Assembly (NCBI GenBank): GCA_045546915.1
Contig: JAZQDU010000009.1
Location: forward strand, 51,692-115,691
Length of the DNA: 64,000 nucleotides
Direction of reading: 5' to 3'
Source: UMGS172 sp045546915
GTDB lineage: Bacteria; Bacillota; Clostridia; Oscillospirales; Acutalibacteraceae
Shown here piece by piece: positions 43,594 to 51,657 of the stretch. How positions within the stretch are numbered: position 1 is the stretch's first letter; each line of letters starts with the position of its first letter. The notes under the pieces are model-generated. The model had not been told where the DNA came from, did not search any database, and worked only from the letters and a program-made list of their open reading frames with translations. The position numbers and the translations under genes are program-made.

Positions 43594-44067
43594 ATGAAAA
43601 AGTTTTTCCACGAATTTAAAGAATTTATCAGTCAAGGTAACATTGTTGACATGGCAGTCGGCGTTGTAGTCGGCGGTGCTTTTAAAACAATCGTTTCGTC
43701 ACTTGTTGCCGATATCATCAACCCGTGCATCGGCAAACTTACAGGTAACGTTTCTTTGTCGGATATGAAGCACGTATTAACACCTGCTGTTCTTGATGAA
43801 GCCGGAGCCGTTGTAACCCCTGAAGTTGCTATTACATACGGTGTATTCATTCAGGCTATTATTGACTTTCTTATTATTGCTCTTTCAATTTTTGTTGTTA
43901 TTAAGGTTATGATGGGTACCCAGAAAAAACTTGAAGCACTTCGCAAGAAAAAGGAAGAAGAAGCCGCTGTAGAAGCAGCACCTACCACCAAGGTTTGTCC
44001 TTTCTGTAAATCAGAAATTGCTATTGAAGCAACCCGCTGTGCACATTGTACTTCCGAACTTAATTAA
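43594..44067 (+). CDS. mscL: Large-conductance mechanosensitive channel MscL with C-terminal zinc ribbon
   Basis: 157 residues. The MscL core starts with KKFFHEFKEFISQGNIVDMAVGVVVGGAF (TM1) and has a second helix QAIIDFLIIALSIFVVIKVM. It forms a pentameric safety valve that opens at high membrane tension. The cytoplasmic tail is a charged helix and then a zinc ribbon, CPFCKSEIAIEATRCAHC, not found in the classical E. coli protein but seen in Clostridia. RBS TAGGAG. Single gene with its own terminator. Confidence 0.95.
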   Translation: MKKFFHEFKEFISQGNIVDMAVGVVVGGAFKTIVSSLVADIINPCIGKLTGNVSLSDMKHVLTPAVLDEAGAVVTPEVAITYGVFIQAIIDFLIIALSIFVVIKVMMGTQKKLEALRKKKEEEAAVEAAPTTKVCPFCKSEIAIEATRCAHCTSELN

Positions 44068-44081
44068 CAATAACTAACCCT

Positions 44082-44113
44082 AAAAACCTCTGCTAAAAAT
44101 AGCAGAGGTTTTT
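44082..44113 (+). terminator. Terminator of mscL
   Basis: Perfect 13-bp stem (AAAAACCTCTGCT and complement), 6-nt loop, followed by a T-rich stretch. Confidence 0.9.
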
Positions 44114-44136
44114 ATTTTTAAATTTAAAAATTTGTG

Positions 44137-44164
44137 TTGACAAAAACAGATTATGTGATATAAT
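44137..44164 (+). promoter_or_regulatory. Promoter of the tRNA-Met/tRNA-Trp pair
   Basis: TTGACA (44137-44142), 16-bp spacer, TATAAT (44159-44164), 20 nt before the first tRNA. Confidence 0.88.
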
Positions 44165-44184
44165 AATTAGGCGCTTTGCGATGT

Positions 44185-44261
44185 GGGCCTTTAGCTCAGT
44201 TGGTTAGAGCAACCGGCTCATAACCGGTAGGTCCCGGGTTCGAACCCCTGAAGGCCCACCA
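44185..44261 (+). tRNA. tRNA with CAT anticodon, probably tRNA-Met
   Basis: Acceptor GGGCCTT pairs with AAGGCCC, discriminator A, encoded CCA. Anticodon arm ACCGG-CTCATAA-CCGGT gives CAT. The A1-lacking, fully paired acceptor excludes nothing by itself; elongator Met is favoured, but the lysidine-modified Ile tRNA also has CAT. Confidence 0.9.
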
Positions 44262-44321
44262 CATCGAAAAAATCGGGGCAACCCGTTTTTACATAACGGA
44301 GGTTTTCCTCCCAAAAAGTAT

Positions 44322-44397
44322 AGGGGTATAGCTCAGCAGGTAGAGCATCGGTCTCCAAAACCGAGTGCCGAGGGTTCGATTCCTTCTGCCCCTGCCA
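44322..44397 (+). tRNA. tRNA-Trp (CCA anticodon)
   Basis: Acceptor AGGGGTA pairs with TGCCCCT, discriminator G, encoded CCA. Anticodon loop CTCCAAA gives CCA, reading UGG. It follows the CAT tRNA by 60 nt in the same transcript. Confidence 0.95.
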
Positions 44398-44403
44398 AGT
44401 GCG

Positions 44404-44450
44404 ATAAATCCGAACTTCATTACCGTGATAGGTGATGTGTTCGGATTTAT
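44404..44450 (+). terminator. Terminator of the tRNA pair
   Basis: 12-bp stem (ATAAATCCGAAC with its complement), a 23-nt loop, then TGTTTTTA. Confidence 0.75.
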
Positions 44451-44501
44451 TGTTTTTATATGAAATATGTTTTTGAGAGCAAAGTTAGCGTTATTCTTAC
44501 A

Positions 44502-44530
44502 TTGATTTTAAATTAAATCTATGGTATAAT
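44502..44530 (+). promoter_or_regulatory. Extended -10 promoter of the small accessory genes
   Basis: TTGATT (44502-44507), 17-bp spacer, TATAAT (44525-44530) preceded by TATGG, giving an extended -10. The same TATGGTATAAT block recurs upstream of the TIR gene and of the HTH gene in this accessory region. Confidence 0.8.
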
Positions 44531-44555
44531 AAAGGAAAATTTAGGAGGTTTAAAT

Positions 44556-44822
44556 ATGACTTTGAATGAATTAGTAAAAGAATATCAAAAAAGAATACTT
44601 GGATCTTTAAACAAAAAAGCAGAAACTGCAAAAATAATCCAAGAGATTAATAAATTAACATATACTGAGACCAACAAGCCAATTACTGACGATGATAAGA
44701 GAAAAATTCTCTCTGGTCTTCAGCACGAACTACTTAATGAGTCAATTTTGGTTCACTCTCAAGATAACAAAGAACACTTAGAACTCATTAATCAGGCTAT
44801 CAAAATGTTAGGAGGAAAATAA
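44556..44822 (+). CDS. Hypothetical protein, 88 residues
   Basis: Not recognised. Charged, mostly helical: MTLNELVKEYQKRILGSLNK, ending INQAIKMLGGK. TAGGAGG ribosome site with good spacing and a strong promoter, so it is probably a real gene. It is AT-richer than the housekeeping genes on its left. It runs into the next gene, whose start codon follows 1 nt after its stop, so the two products are made from one message and may act together. It could belong to a two-component toxin-antitoxin-like or defence cassette, but nothing in the sequence proves this. Confidence 0.7.
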   Translation: MTLNELVKEYQKRILGSLNKKAETAKIIQEINKLTYTETNKPITDDDKRKILSGLQHELLNESILVHSQDNKEHLELINQAIKMLGGK

Positions 44823-44823
44823 A

Positions 44824-45273
44824 ATGTCTCCTTATGAAATTGTTGCGATTGTATTCTCGTCAATAGGACTTTTAATAAGCATCATATCTATTGTTAGAGC
44901 TAATAGTGCACATAAAATTGCACAAGGACAAATTGAATTGAATATTCATCAGTTACTTAATCAAACGAAAAAAGATGTAATGGACGTTACTATCGTTATT
45001 GCTGAAAAGTGCTCAAATGATGATCAAAATATGAAAGGTGTGCTAACTCAAGCGTTAAATACCGCTAATGAGAGAAATTTAAATGCATATGAGGAAGCAT
45101 GTGCCAAATATCTTGATAACAAAGTTGATAAAGAAAGATTCAAAAAAAATTATCATATTGAAATTCGACAGTTAGTCGAGGACGATAACAATAAGAATAA
45201 ATTCGATGCGACCACTTCACCTTATAAAGCAATATTAAAAGTTTATAAAGAATGGAACGACCTTGAAAATTAA
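44824..45273 (+). CDS. Hypothetical single-pass membrane protein, 149 residues
   Basis: Not recognised. An N-terminal membrane helix (EIVAIVFSSIGLLISIISIV) is followed by a soluble, charged, helical domain with a coiled-coil flavour. The ribosome site AGGAGG lies within the end of the preceding gene, so translation is coupled. Topology suggests a cytoplasmic or external effector anchored by its N terminus. No catalytic motif seen. Confidence 0.7.
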   Translation: MSPYEIVAIVFSSIGLLISIISIVRANSAHKIAQGQIELNIHQLLNQTKKDVMDVTIVIAEKCSNDDQNMKGVLTQALNTANERNLNAYEEACAKYLDNKVDKERFKKNYHIEIRQLVEDDNNKNKFDATTSPYKAILKVYKEWNDLEN

Positions 45274-45363
45274 CCACTAATAGATTATCATCATATTGGG
45301 GCGGTAGTTTAACATACTGCCCTAATATGATATTTTTTATGCTAATATGGGAGATGTGATTTT

Positions 45364-45741
45364 TTGGAAGATTTTTTATTTGAAGAAATTATTACTTCAC
45401 TTTTTCCTGCTTCAGCATCTTTGTTATTATCTGTTCTTTTTGGAATAGGATTATTTAAATATTTAAAAGATAAATACATTCCCTTATATTATCGCATTGA
45501 CGTTGATGATGTGCTAACAGGTTTTTGTTTTATAGTTTCGTTTTTTTACTTTATGTTTTTAAATATAAATTTGGGCGATTATAGCACAAGCATAGTGTTG
45601 TATTTTATTCCTGATTTGAGCGCAAATATAATCTTACTTAATATAGCTTCACTTTTTGTTCGTGCCGCATTTTCTTCAATTGCTGAAGTCGTTGTATACT
45701 TAGTATGCTGGGGAATCTTTAAGAGAAAATTTTTAGAATAA
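45364..45741 (+). CDS. Hypothetical membrane protein, 125 residues
   Basis: Not recognised. It starts at TTG with GGGAG about 10 nt upstream and has three or four hydrophobic helices: SLFPASASLLLSVLFGIGLF, VLTGFCFIVSFFYFMFLNI, and two more towards the C terminus. A very AT-rich gene, ending in a strong terminator shared with the opposing mobilization module. The 90-nt gap before it contains a short palindrome (ATCATATTGGGGCGG... CCGCCCTAATATGAT-like) that may be a weak terminator. Confidence 0.6.
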   Translation: MEDFLFEEIITSLFPASASLLLSVLFGIGLFKYLKDKYIPLYYRIDVDDVLTGFCFIVSFFYFMFLNINLGDYSTSIVLYFIPDLSANIILLNIASLFVRAAFSSIAEVVVYLVCWGIFKRKFLE

Positions 45742-45745
45742 AAAT

Positions 45746-45782
45746 CACAAGGGCAGAGAGTTTTGTTCTCTCTGCCCTTGTG
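45746..45782. terminator. Terminator between accessory genes and the mobilization module
   Basis: Perfect 15-bp stem (CACAAGGGCAGAGAG and complement) around a 7-nt loop; convergent position, A-rich on the left. Confidence 0.85.
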
Positions 45783-45788
45783 CGCGTT

Positions 45789-45998
45789 TTAAGCCGTTTT
45801 ATCGGCGGTCTGTGCCTTTAACGCGGCTTGTTCGGCCTTCCACTCCTCATATTCTCTTCGCCCTTCTTCGCTCTCAAAGAAGGCTTGAATTTGCGGAAGA
45901 AAGTGCCGTGCAAGGATTTCCAATTCGTGTTTTGGAATATTACATCTGTTTGCTGCCACAAGGCAACACGGCTTTTATTTCAACTGTTATCGGGTCAT
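45789..45998 (-). pseudogene. Small frame-disrupted gene at the end of the mobilization module
   Basis: An AGGAGG site and ATG at 45998 promise a gene, but that frame stops after three codons. A second frame reads VEIKAVLPCGSKQ then stops at ATG-TAA. A third frame continues the protein as RCNIPKHELEILARHFLPQI and FFESEEGRREYEEWKAEQAA to a stop at 45789. Removing one A in the AAA run near 45953 would join frames two and three. This looks like a conserved small protein of mobilizable elements broken by one or two indels; a shorter product from the GTG at 45959 (56 residues) is possible. Confidence 0.55.
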
Positions 45999-46010
45999 TC
46001 CTCCTTTACA

Positions 46011-46991
46011 TTACCAGATCATACTCATACCTTGCTCGTATTCTTCCTGAGTAGAATAGCAGGCGTATGCCATAGGTGAAATTTTCTTACCGAGGATTTT
46101 TTCGAGTCTAAGCTTCTCGGCGGTGCTTAGTTCCTTCGCCGGATGCGGCTCATAGTCGTCCTCGGGCGGTGCTATTGAAAGCAGATCGCCGAGTAAACTT
46201 ATAAGCCCGGTTGTAACTGTCATACTTGCTTCGGGTGTATGCGCAGGAGTTTTATAATCGTTATATTCATCATAAAGTTCACTGCTCGCACCGCCAAGCG
46301 CAAAATATACTTCGAGGTTGTCCTTGAGCAGACGCTCATCGAACAAACTCTTGTCACGGCATACGTGATTATCGGGTGTGGTGAAGGTAATATATTTGTA
46401 TTTATCTTCCCACTTAACGCAGTATCCGTGCTCGCGCATACAGGCAATGAATTCTTCCTTTGTATCGGAATTGCCTATTGCATATAGAGCAAAACTGCGG
46501 AGCCGCTTTTTCCATTCCGGCCATTTGCCGTAGCTGCACTTTTCTTCAGTGATGCTCAACCCATACTCCTGAGAGAGCTTGTTGGAGTATGCCTTCACCT
46601 CTAAAAGTTCATCACGGGTTTGATGAAACTTTTTACCGTTTTGGTAGTTGACCGAGTTCATAATAAGGTGATTGTGAATGTGACCAGTGTTGAAATGTGT
46701 CGCCACCAAAATCTGATAGCCGGGAAAATGTTCTGCAAACTTTAACCCGATTTCATGTGCGGTTTCGGGTGTGAGTTCATCATCGGGAGCGAAGGACTGC
46801 ACGATATGATAGTAAGTTCTGCCGTCCTCTTTACCGTATTTCTGTTTCACATAACGGAATTCTTCCATGGCAGTATCGGGCGAACACTCAATACCGCTTA
46901 TGAGTCTTTGCTCGGTTGCTTCTTTCCTCATAACATAGGGAAAGATATTATTCATCGGGCAGTCCGAAGTAACGAATTTAACGATTGCCAT
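46011..46991 (-). CDS. mobA: Relaxase MobA/VirD2 family
   Basis: 326-residue relaxase that nicks at oriT and stays bound to the transferred strand. The N-terminal part carries the relaxase core: a Tyr in RTYYHIVQSFAPDDELT, the AHEIGLKFAEHFPGYQILVA helix, and the metal-binding HxH in THFNTGHIHNHLIMNSVN. It fits the MOB-P class. At 326 residues it is shorter than many relatives, with a C-terminal region lacking a helicase or primase domain. It overlaps mobC by 40 nt. The element would need transfer machinery from a helper conjugative element. Confidence 0.9.
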   Translation of the reverse strand: MAIVKFVTSDCPMNNIFPYVMRKEATEQRLISGIECSPDTAMEEFRYVKQKYGKEDGRTYYHIVQSFAPDDELTPETAHEIGLKFAEHFPGYQILVATHFNTGHIHNHLIMNSVNYQNGKKFHQTRDELLEVKAYSNKLSQEYGLSITEEKCSYGKWPEWKKRLRSFALYAIGNSDTKEEFIACMREHGYCVKWEDKYKYITFTTPDNHVCRDKSLFDERLLKDNLEVYFALGGASSELYDEYNDYKTPAHTPEASMTVTTGLISLLGDLLSIAPPEDDYEPHPAKELSTAEKLRLEKILGKKISPMAYACYSTQEEYEQGMSMIW

Positions 46992-47263
46992 ATCGCTCTC
47001 AACTCCTCTCTTGTTTCCGTGAGGTTTGCTTCGGTAACGAAGCCTGCGTTTACCGCACGGGCGATTTGATTTACATTATTGCCGATGCGCCTGAGCTCAT
47101 CGGCAACATTATCTACACCGTTTATCACGGTGATTTGTTTTTCCAAGGCACAGTCACGCAGATACTGACTGACAAGTCTGTATGAGGATAGTGCCTTGTG
47201 GGTAATGATTTCTTTTTCTTCAGGTGTTACCCTGAACTTTAATATTTCGGTTTTTGTATTCAT
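46952..47263 (-). CDS. mobC: MobC-type relaxosome accessory protein
   Basis: 103 residues. An N-terminal ribbon-helix-helix-like part (ILKFRVTPEEKEIITHKA) leads into the MobC signature LRRIGNNVNQIARAVNAGFV. MobC proteins melt oriT and help the relaxase load. It lies upstream of and overlaps mobA, with an AAAGGACGG-type ribosome site before the ATG. Confidence 0.9.
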   Translation of the reverse strand: MNTKTEILKFRVTPEEKEIITHKALSSYRLVSQYLRDCALEKQITVINGVDNVADELRRIGNNVNQIARAVNAGFVTEANLTETREELRAIWQSLNSLLRTAR

Positions 47264-47496
47264 TGTAACCGTCCTTTCTAAAAATTTTATAGGGGTATGG
47301 GCTTAGCCCGACCGCCTTTGGTGCGGCCGCCGAAATCGGTGGTCGTAACACAAAGGCGAAACTCGCAATAAACGCCCTACCCATAGTTACTGCTGTAATC
47401 CAACGGGCAGAAAAAGAAGAATGCAACAATGCAAAGGACTCCCATTGTCATCTACTTTTAACAATGCAGATAGGACACCCTGCAATGTTGCATTCT
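47264..47496. other. Candidate oriT region upstream of mobC
   Basis: 233 nt without a convincing gene, placed where oriT lies in related mobilizable elements. It contains GC-rich inverted sequences (GGGCTTAGCCC at the mobC side; CCGCCTTTGGTGCGG). It also has an imperfect 20-bp inverted repeat, GAATGCAACAATGCAAAGG near 47419 versus CCCTGCAATGTTGCATTC near 47470, with about 35 nt between the arms. The nic site is not identifiable by eye. Confidence 0.45.
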
Positions 47497-48519
47497 TTAT
47501 TCGGGAATTGACCACGCCCAGCCTTTACCGACCTTTCGGGTTTTGATTCCGCTAATGTTTTTCTTAGCTTCATTTACGGTGCGCTGTGAAATGTTTTTGT
47601 TAGCGGCGGTTCGGAATATTTCCTCTGCCGTAATTTCTTTGCCGTCTGCCAACATACTGCGGATCAGTTCTTCTGCTATAGCAGTTTTGGTTTCGGCAGT
47701 GAAACCACAGAGCAGTTCTTCGGCGGATATTTCACTGTAACCGTCAAGCCAATAAAAACCGTCCTCGTTACCGAGGTTGAAGGCAATGGATTTTCCTTCG
47801 GGTGCCAGTGAGGATTTATCGTGAACAATAACACGGACATTCGGTTCTTTGCGAAGCCGACCTACCAGCAGAACACTTCTTGCGGCTGCACGGAAGTCTA
47901 TCGAACCAAGTCCTCGGTAGGCACTGCTTGAGCCTTGTGCTTTATTAAGGTGACCGACCATAATAATGGCGCATCCTGTACGCTCGGCAACGGCGGCAAC
48001 CTTTTTGAGAACCGTGCGGATTTCGTTGGCGCGGTTAATGTCGATACGCTCGCCGATATAGCCTTGAATCGGATCGAGAATCATCAGCTTGGCATCGGTC
48101 TGCCTAATCGCCTGTTCGATTCTTTCATCCGACAGAGAAAGAGGATCTGTATCTTCGCAGATATTCAGCACCCTGCTTTCATCAGCACCGGCTTCAATAA
48201 GCCTCGGTTTGATAGTGTCGCCGAGCCCGTCCTCTGCTGTTTGATAAATCACATTAAAGGGTTCTGCGATTTTCATACCGGGCAAAGACATGCCTGACGA
48301 ACAAGCGGCGGCAAGTCGTAGAGCAAAAGTTGTTTTACCTTCGCCGGGATCACCTTGGATGATGGTCAGTTTTCCGAATGGGATATACGGTTTCCAAAGC
48401 CATTTGACTTCTTGAAGCTGCACATCCGATATTCGAACAAGGGATAGTGTTTTTTCGGTTGTCATTTTTTCTTTCCTTTCTGTAGATTTTTGTGTCGGGG
48501 TTTTAGTTGGAACAATCAT
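47497..48519 (-). CDS. RepA-like AAA family ATPase
   Basis: RecA-fold ATPase of the AAA_25/RepA helicase type found in plasmids and integrative mobilizable elements. Walker A IIQGDPGEGKTTFALRLAAA, Walker B LMILDPIQGYIG and the motif IIMVGHLNKAQGSSSAYRGLG are intact. The C-terminal 80 residues form a winged-helix-like tail (AEELIRSMLADGKEITAEEIF). The start is uncertain: an ATG at 48519 has GGTGGG six nt upstream, while one at 48465 has AAAGGAAAG. It may support replication of the excised circle or act during mobilization. Confidence 0.85.
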   Translation of the reverse strand: MIVPTKTPTQKSTERKEKMTTEKTLSLVRISDVQLQEVKWLWKPYIPFGKLTIIQGDPGEGKTTFALRLAAACSSGMSLPGMKIAEPFNVIYQTAEDGLGDTIKPRLIEAGADESRVLNICEDTDPLSLSDERIEQAIRQTDAKLMILDPIQGYIGERIDINRANEIRTVLKKVAAVAERTGCAIIMVGHLNKAQGSSSAYRGLGSIDFRAAARSVLLVGRLRKEPNVRVIVHDKSSLAPEGKSIAFNLGNEDGFYWLDGYSEISAEELLCGFTAETKTAIAEELIRSMLADGKEITAEEIFRTAANKNISQRTVNEAKKNISGIKTRKVGKGWAWSIPE

Positions 48520-49029
48520 ATACATCCCACCTTTCATAAGTTTAAAATTTTACTGCGCTCACCTAAAAGGTGGGAGCAATATTCATATTGCGCAGGAACA
48601 CTTTTTTGTTCCCACTGTGAGCACGCCAACTTGAAGGAGAGGCGCACCCACAACTGCAGATGGCGATTGTTGCCCGTGAGAGAAAGTTCACACGCCTTCC
48701 TCGCTTCACCGCAGATTTAAGCCTGTTCACCCGACGTTGTTCCTACGCTTTTTTGACCGTGTAGTGTTGAAGACATCCTTCGCTCGCCGAGTCCTTTCGG
48801 AACACACCGCAGTGCATCTTTCTCTCTCAGCACAGTTCCCGCAAACTGCTGTCATCGCCAAAGGCCGCCTCCGCATATCTTATCGGCAGGTCATTCAGTT
48901 GTAAGGACAGGCTTTCTTTTTTCGCCTGTCTGTGATATAATTCTAATATAAAAACAACACCTTCGGGGTGAGAAGGTGTTTTGAAGGAAAATATACAAAG
49001 TTCACTTTTACACAAAAGGCGGTGAATTT
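48520..49029. other. Intergenic region with hairpins and a promoter
   Basis: About 510 nt without a supported gene. It holds a short hairpin around 48591-48612 (GGAACACTTTTTTGTTCC), several GC-rich imperfect palindromes, a TATAAT box at 48944-48949 and a perfect 9-bp hairpin AACACCTTC/GAAGGTGTT at 48956-48980. That last hairpin sits in the leader of the next gene. It could be the element's replication or regulatory region; no iterons or known riboswitch recognised. Confidence 0.5.
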
Positions 49030-50010
49030 ATGCAGATAATACCCCAACAAATCGGGCTGTATGTAACCTTAGAAAAAGACGGCCAAATAAAAAGAAATCT
49101 CATCACCGAATCGAGTGAGCAGGAACTGCCTGTTACCACGATTAAGGATGAGATTATAGAGTTCTCCGAATTGAATTTTTGGCCGTATTCAAGGATTGTG
49201 GATTTAATCCAAGAACTTGCAAATAACATTAAAACCGAAGGAAAGCATAAACCCAACAAAGAAGATTTGAAAAATTTTGAACGACTCACTTCGATTACCG
49301 AGAGTTTGATTAAGGAGTTAGAAGAGAATTCTCCGATTGCTTCTTTGCTCTCCGAGACTATGATTGTGGATTCTGTTCCCGTCTTTGACGGTTCAATTGA
49401 GTGTATAGAGATTACAAAAACTATAATCCCGATACTGCTGCGTTCAATTGTGGATTTTAATTTATTTGTAAACGATACATTTTATAATATTTATACCGGC
49501 AATACCATTGATGAGGACGGCGAAAATTATTTTCTATCACAAATCATGTTGCAGCAAGAACTAACTTTCCACGGTGAACTGACCGCGCGGTATTTCTTTC
49601 GCAATTTGACGGATTATTATATCTTCCTGTTGATGCAGTTTTTGTCGGTCAAGCCAAAAATCGTGCGCTGTGAATGTTGCGGTAGATATTTTGTTCCCAA
49701 AACCAACAAGGCGACCAAGTACTGTGATCGTGTTCTTAAAGATGACAAGACCTGTAAGGATCTCGCGCCAAGCCTTAAACATAAAAAAATGGTTAGAACA
49801 GATAAGGTTGTAGAAGCATACGACAGAGAAAAGAGAAAAATGTATCGCCGTTATGAGCGTAATGACGGTAAGGTTTATATGTCCCCCAAGGGCATAACCT
49901 ACGATGATTTTTATCTTTGGAACGATGCCGCTACCGAGGCGAGAGATAAATACCTCAAAGGCGAATTAACGGCGGATGAGGCATTGAAGATTATTGAGGT
50001 TAATGATTAA
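49030..50010 (+). CDS. DUF6076-like zinc-finger protein of mobile elements
   Basis: 326 residues, cytoplasmic. The C-terminal third has a Cys4-like site, VRCECCGRYFVPKTNKATKY with CDRVLKDDKTCKD, followed by a basic helical region KHKKMVRTDKVVEAYDREKR and a TYDDFYLWNDAATEARDKYL block. This pattern is found in DUF6076-type proteins encoded on Firmicutes mobile elements; the name is from memory of the family and has not been checked. RBS AAAGGCGG. Preceded by a leader hairpin, which hints at attenuation. A DNA- or RNA-binding role is plausible from the zinc site and the basic region. Confidence 0.7.
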   Translation: MQIIPQQIGLYVTLEKDGQIKRNLITESSEQELPVTTIKDEIIEFSELNFWPYSRIVDLIQELANNIKTEGKHKPNKEDLKNFERLTSITESLIKELEENSPIASLLSETMIVDSVPVFDGSIECIEITKTIIPILLRSIVDFNLFVNDTFYNIYTGNTIDEDGENYFLSQIMLQQELTFHGELTARYFFRNLTDYYIFLLMQFLSVKPKIVRCECCGRYFVPKTNKATKYCDRVLKDDKTCKDLAPSLKHKKMVRTDKVVEAYDREKRKMYRRYERNDGKVYMSPKGITYDDFYLWNDAATEARDKYLKGELTADEALKIIEVND

Positions 50011-50028
50011 ATACAAGGAGAATAATGT

Positions 50029-50646
50029 ATGAGTACTGAAAATAAAGTTATATATCGATTGGATGATAATATTTCTTTCAGAAAATGCACTTTATATGAT
50101 GGTGGTGAATTATTCCACGGTGATTGTACTAACTTTTCTGAGCGCGAAGAAAATTGGCACACATATTATTTTTGCAACCAGCATGGCATCCACTTTCATT
50201 GTACAAAGCACCCTGAAATAGAACTTGAATTTGTTTCCGAAAGAATTGCCCCTACGCTTTGGTGTCCTAAATGCAATGAAGAAATATCGATAGATAGTTT
50301 TAAGAGCATACAGAGCAAATGTATGCGTATGCTTAATATTCCTGAGTTTAAGGATGCTAAATTAATTCGATTGGACGACTGGTATGTGCCTGAAATCAAA
50401 TCAAAAGAAAAGCCTGATTCTGATTATTGGATTAAAACAGAAGTTAAAACCGATAAAGATGGGGATACCATTGTGGTAATTTATGTAGGTCATAAAGGTA
50501 CTGATGGTAAAACGCAATATTTTATCAAACCCGAAAAACTGCAATTATCAAGCGACCATAAAGATTTAGATCCTGCTAAGATCCTTTCAAAAATCGAAGT
50601 AACTTTAAAAGATAGAAAACTCTCTCAAGAGTATGATGAGATTTGA
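50029..50646 (+). CDS. Hypothetical protein with a zinc-ribbon-like Cys cluster
   Basis: 205 residues, not recognised. The first half has many His and Cys residues, including HFHCTKHPEIE and a CxxC in LWCPKCNEEISI, so a metal site is likely. The second half is a small beta-rich domain (IKTEVKTDKDGDTIVVIYVG) ending in a charged helix. It begins 18 nt after the preceding gene with ACAAGGAG as ribosome site, so they form one transcript ending at the terminator 50731-50792. Confidence 0.65.
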   Translation: MSTENKVIYRLDDNISFRKCTLYDGGELFHGDCTNFSEREENWHTYYFCNQHGIHFHCTKHPEIELEFVSERIAPTLWCPKCNEEISIDSFKSIQSKCMRMLNIPEFKDAKLIRLDDWYVPEIKSKEKPDSDYWIKTEVKTDKDGDTIVVIYVGHKGTDGKTQYFIKPEKLQLSSDHKDLDPAKILSKIEVTLKDRKLSQEYDEI

Positions 50647-50730
50647 TTGCCCTACAATCGAACAGAAATAGTTTCATCGACCCGTAGGCCGTTTGAAATA
50701 AAACAAACGCCTACAAAGGCAAATATAAAA

Positions 50731-50792
50731 AATGCCCACCGGATGTTGTGGCAAGGTTTCGTATTGAACCGCCGCATCCAGTGGGTATTTTT
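50731..50792 (+). terminator. Terminator with a long branched stem
   Basis: Outer stem AATGCCCAC/GTGGGTATT with inner GGATG/CATCC and a further inner pairing, followed by TTTTATG. Lies between convergent genes. Confidence 0.75.
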
Positions 50793-50796
50793 ATGC

Positions 50797-51657
50797 TTAT
50801 TTTAAGTCTGTATTTTCAGAGTCCATACATACGCAGACATACCAGTAATATCCGTCATACATAACTCCGACCGCTATGTAGGTGTACTTAGAACTGCCGA
50901 CATAAGACCAGTGTCCCTTGCTGTTCCTGAAGCCATTGGCTATGGAGCAGGCAATCTCGTCAGCAGTGCCGCCCCAATTACCTTTGCCAATGGCCTCGCG
51001 CACATTGGCAGTATAATAATTTTCCTCGCCTTCGATACCGTATAGCGACCAGTCCACATATTCGCCATACTGCAAGGCTTCGGCGGCTGCTCTTTGGTCG
51101 GCGGTATCGTGTGCAAAATTTGTTTTAAGTTGTGTGCATCGGTATTTACAGTATTCGGTCAGTCCGGGGATTATCGTTGCGGTAACATCACCCTGCTCGA
51201 TGCGGAACTGATTTATGTATTCTGCGACCTTCTGTGCCACTAAATCCACGCTCGGTTTAGGCGGTATTATGATTTCTTCCGTAGGCGGATCGTCCGTCTC
51301 CACTATGGTGATGCATCCGTTTTCCTTTGGAGTTTCCGCCGCCGATGACCCTGTAGATTTGGTAATTTGCGTTGGCTTTGGTTTTTCCTTCGGCTTCGTC
51401 GTTGCCGTAGACTCTGTGGCAGTCACTGTCGGCACGGTTTCCTGATCCTTGCTCTCGGTCGGGGGAAGTTCTTTGTCTTTCTCTGCCGGCTCTACCGCTG
51501 TTGTAGGCGATGTTGTTTCGGTAGGAGTTTCCGTTATTATCGTTTCCGATACCGTAGTCTGTGAACTATCGGTAGGCGGCTGTGCGGTGTAGCCACCGCA
51601 TCCTACCATACTTACGAGCACCCCACAGCAGAGAAGCAATAAAATTATTCTTTTCAT
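50797..51657 (-). CDS. CAP-domain (SCP/PR-1-like) lipoprotein
   Basis: 286 residues. The lipoprotein signal MKRIILLLLCCGVLVSMVGC ends in a lipobox Cys at residue 20. A long Thr/Pro/Glu-rich spacer follows to about residue 130, then a CAP-like domain: AEYINQFRIEQGDVTATIIP, FAHDTADQRA and SKGHWSYVGSSKYTYIAVGV. CAP proteins are secreted and of varied function. The start at 51657 has AAAGGAGG at good spacing; an open frame upstream to 51708 has none. It sits between mobile-element genes and may be cargo. Confidence 0.85.
   Translation of the reverse strand: MKRIILLLLCCGVLVSMVGCGGYTAQPPTDSSQTTVSETIITETPTETTSPTTAVEPAEKDKELPPTESKDQETVPTVTATESTATTKPKEKPKPTQITKSTGSSAAETPKENGCITIVETDDPPTEEIIIPPKPSVDLVAQKVAEYINQFRIEQGDVTATIIPGLTEYCKYRCTQLKTNFAHDTADQRAAAEALQYGEYVDWSLYGIEGEENYYTANVREAIGKGNWGGTADEIACSIANGFRNSKGHWSYVGSSKYTYIAVGVMYDGYYWYVCVCMDSENTDLK

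Noticed and set aside
47220..47429. Minus-strand frame of 69 codons upstream of mobC
   Set aside because: It overlaps mobC and the probable oriT, has no good ribosome site and no similarity to a known protein.
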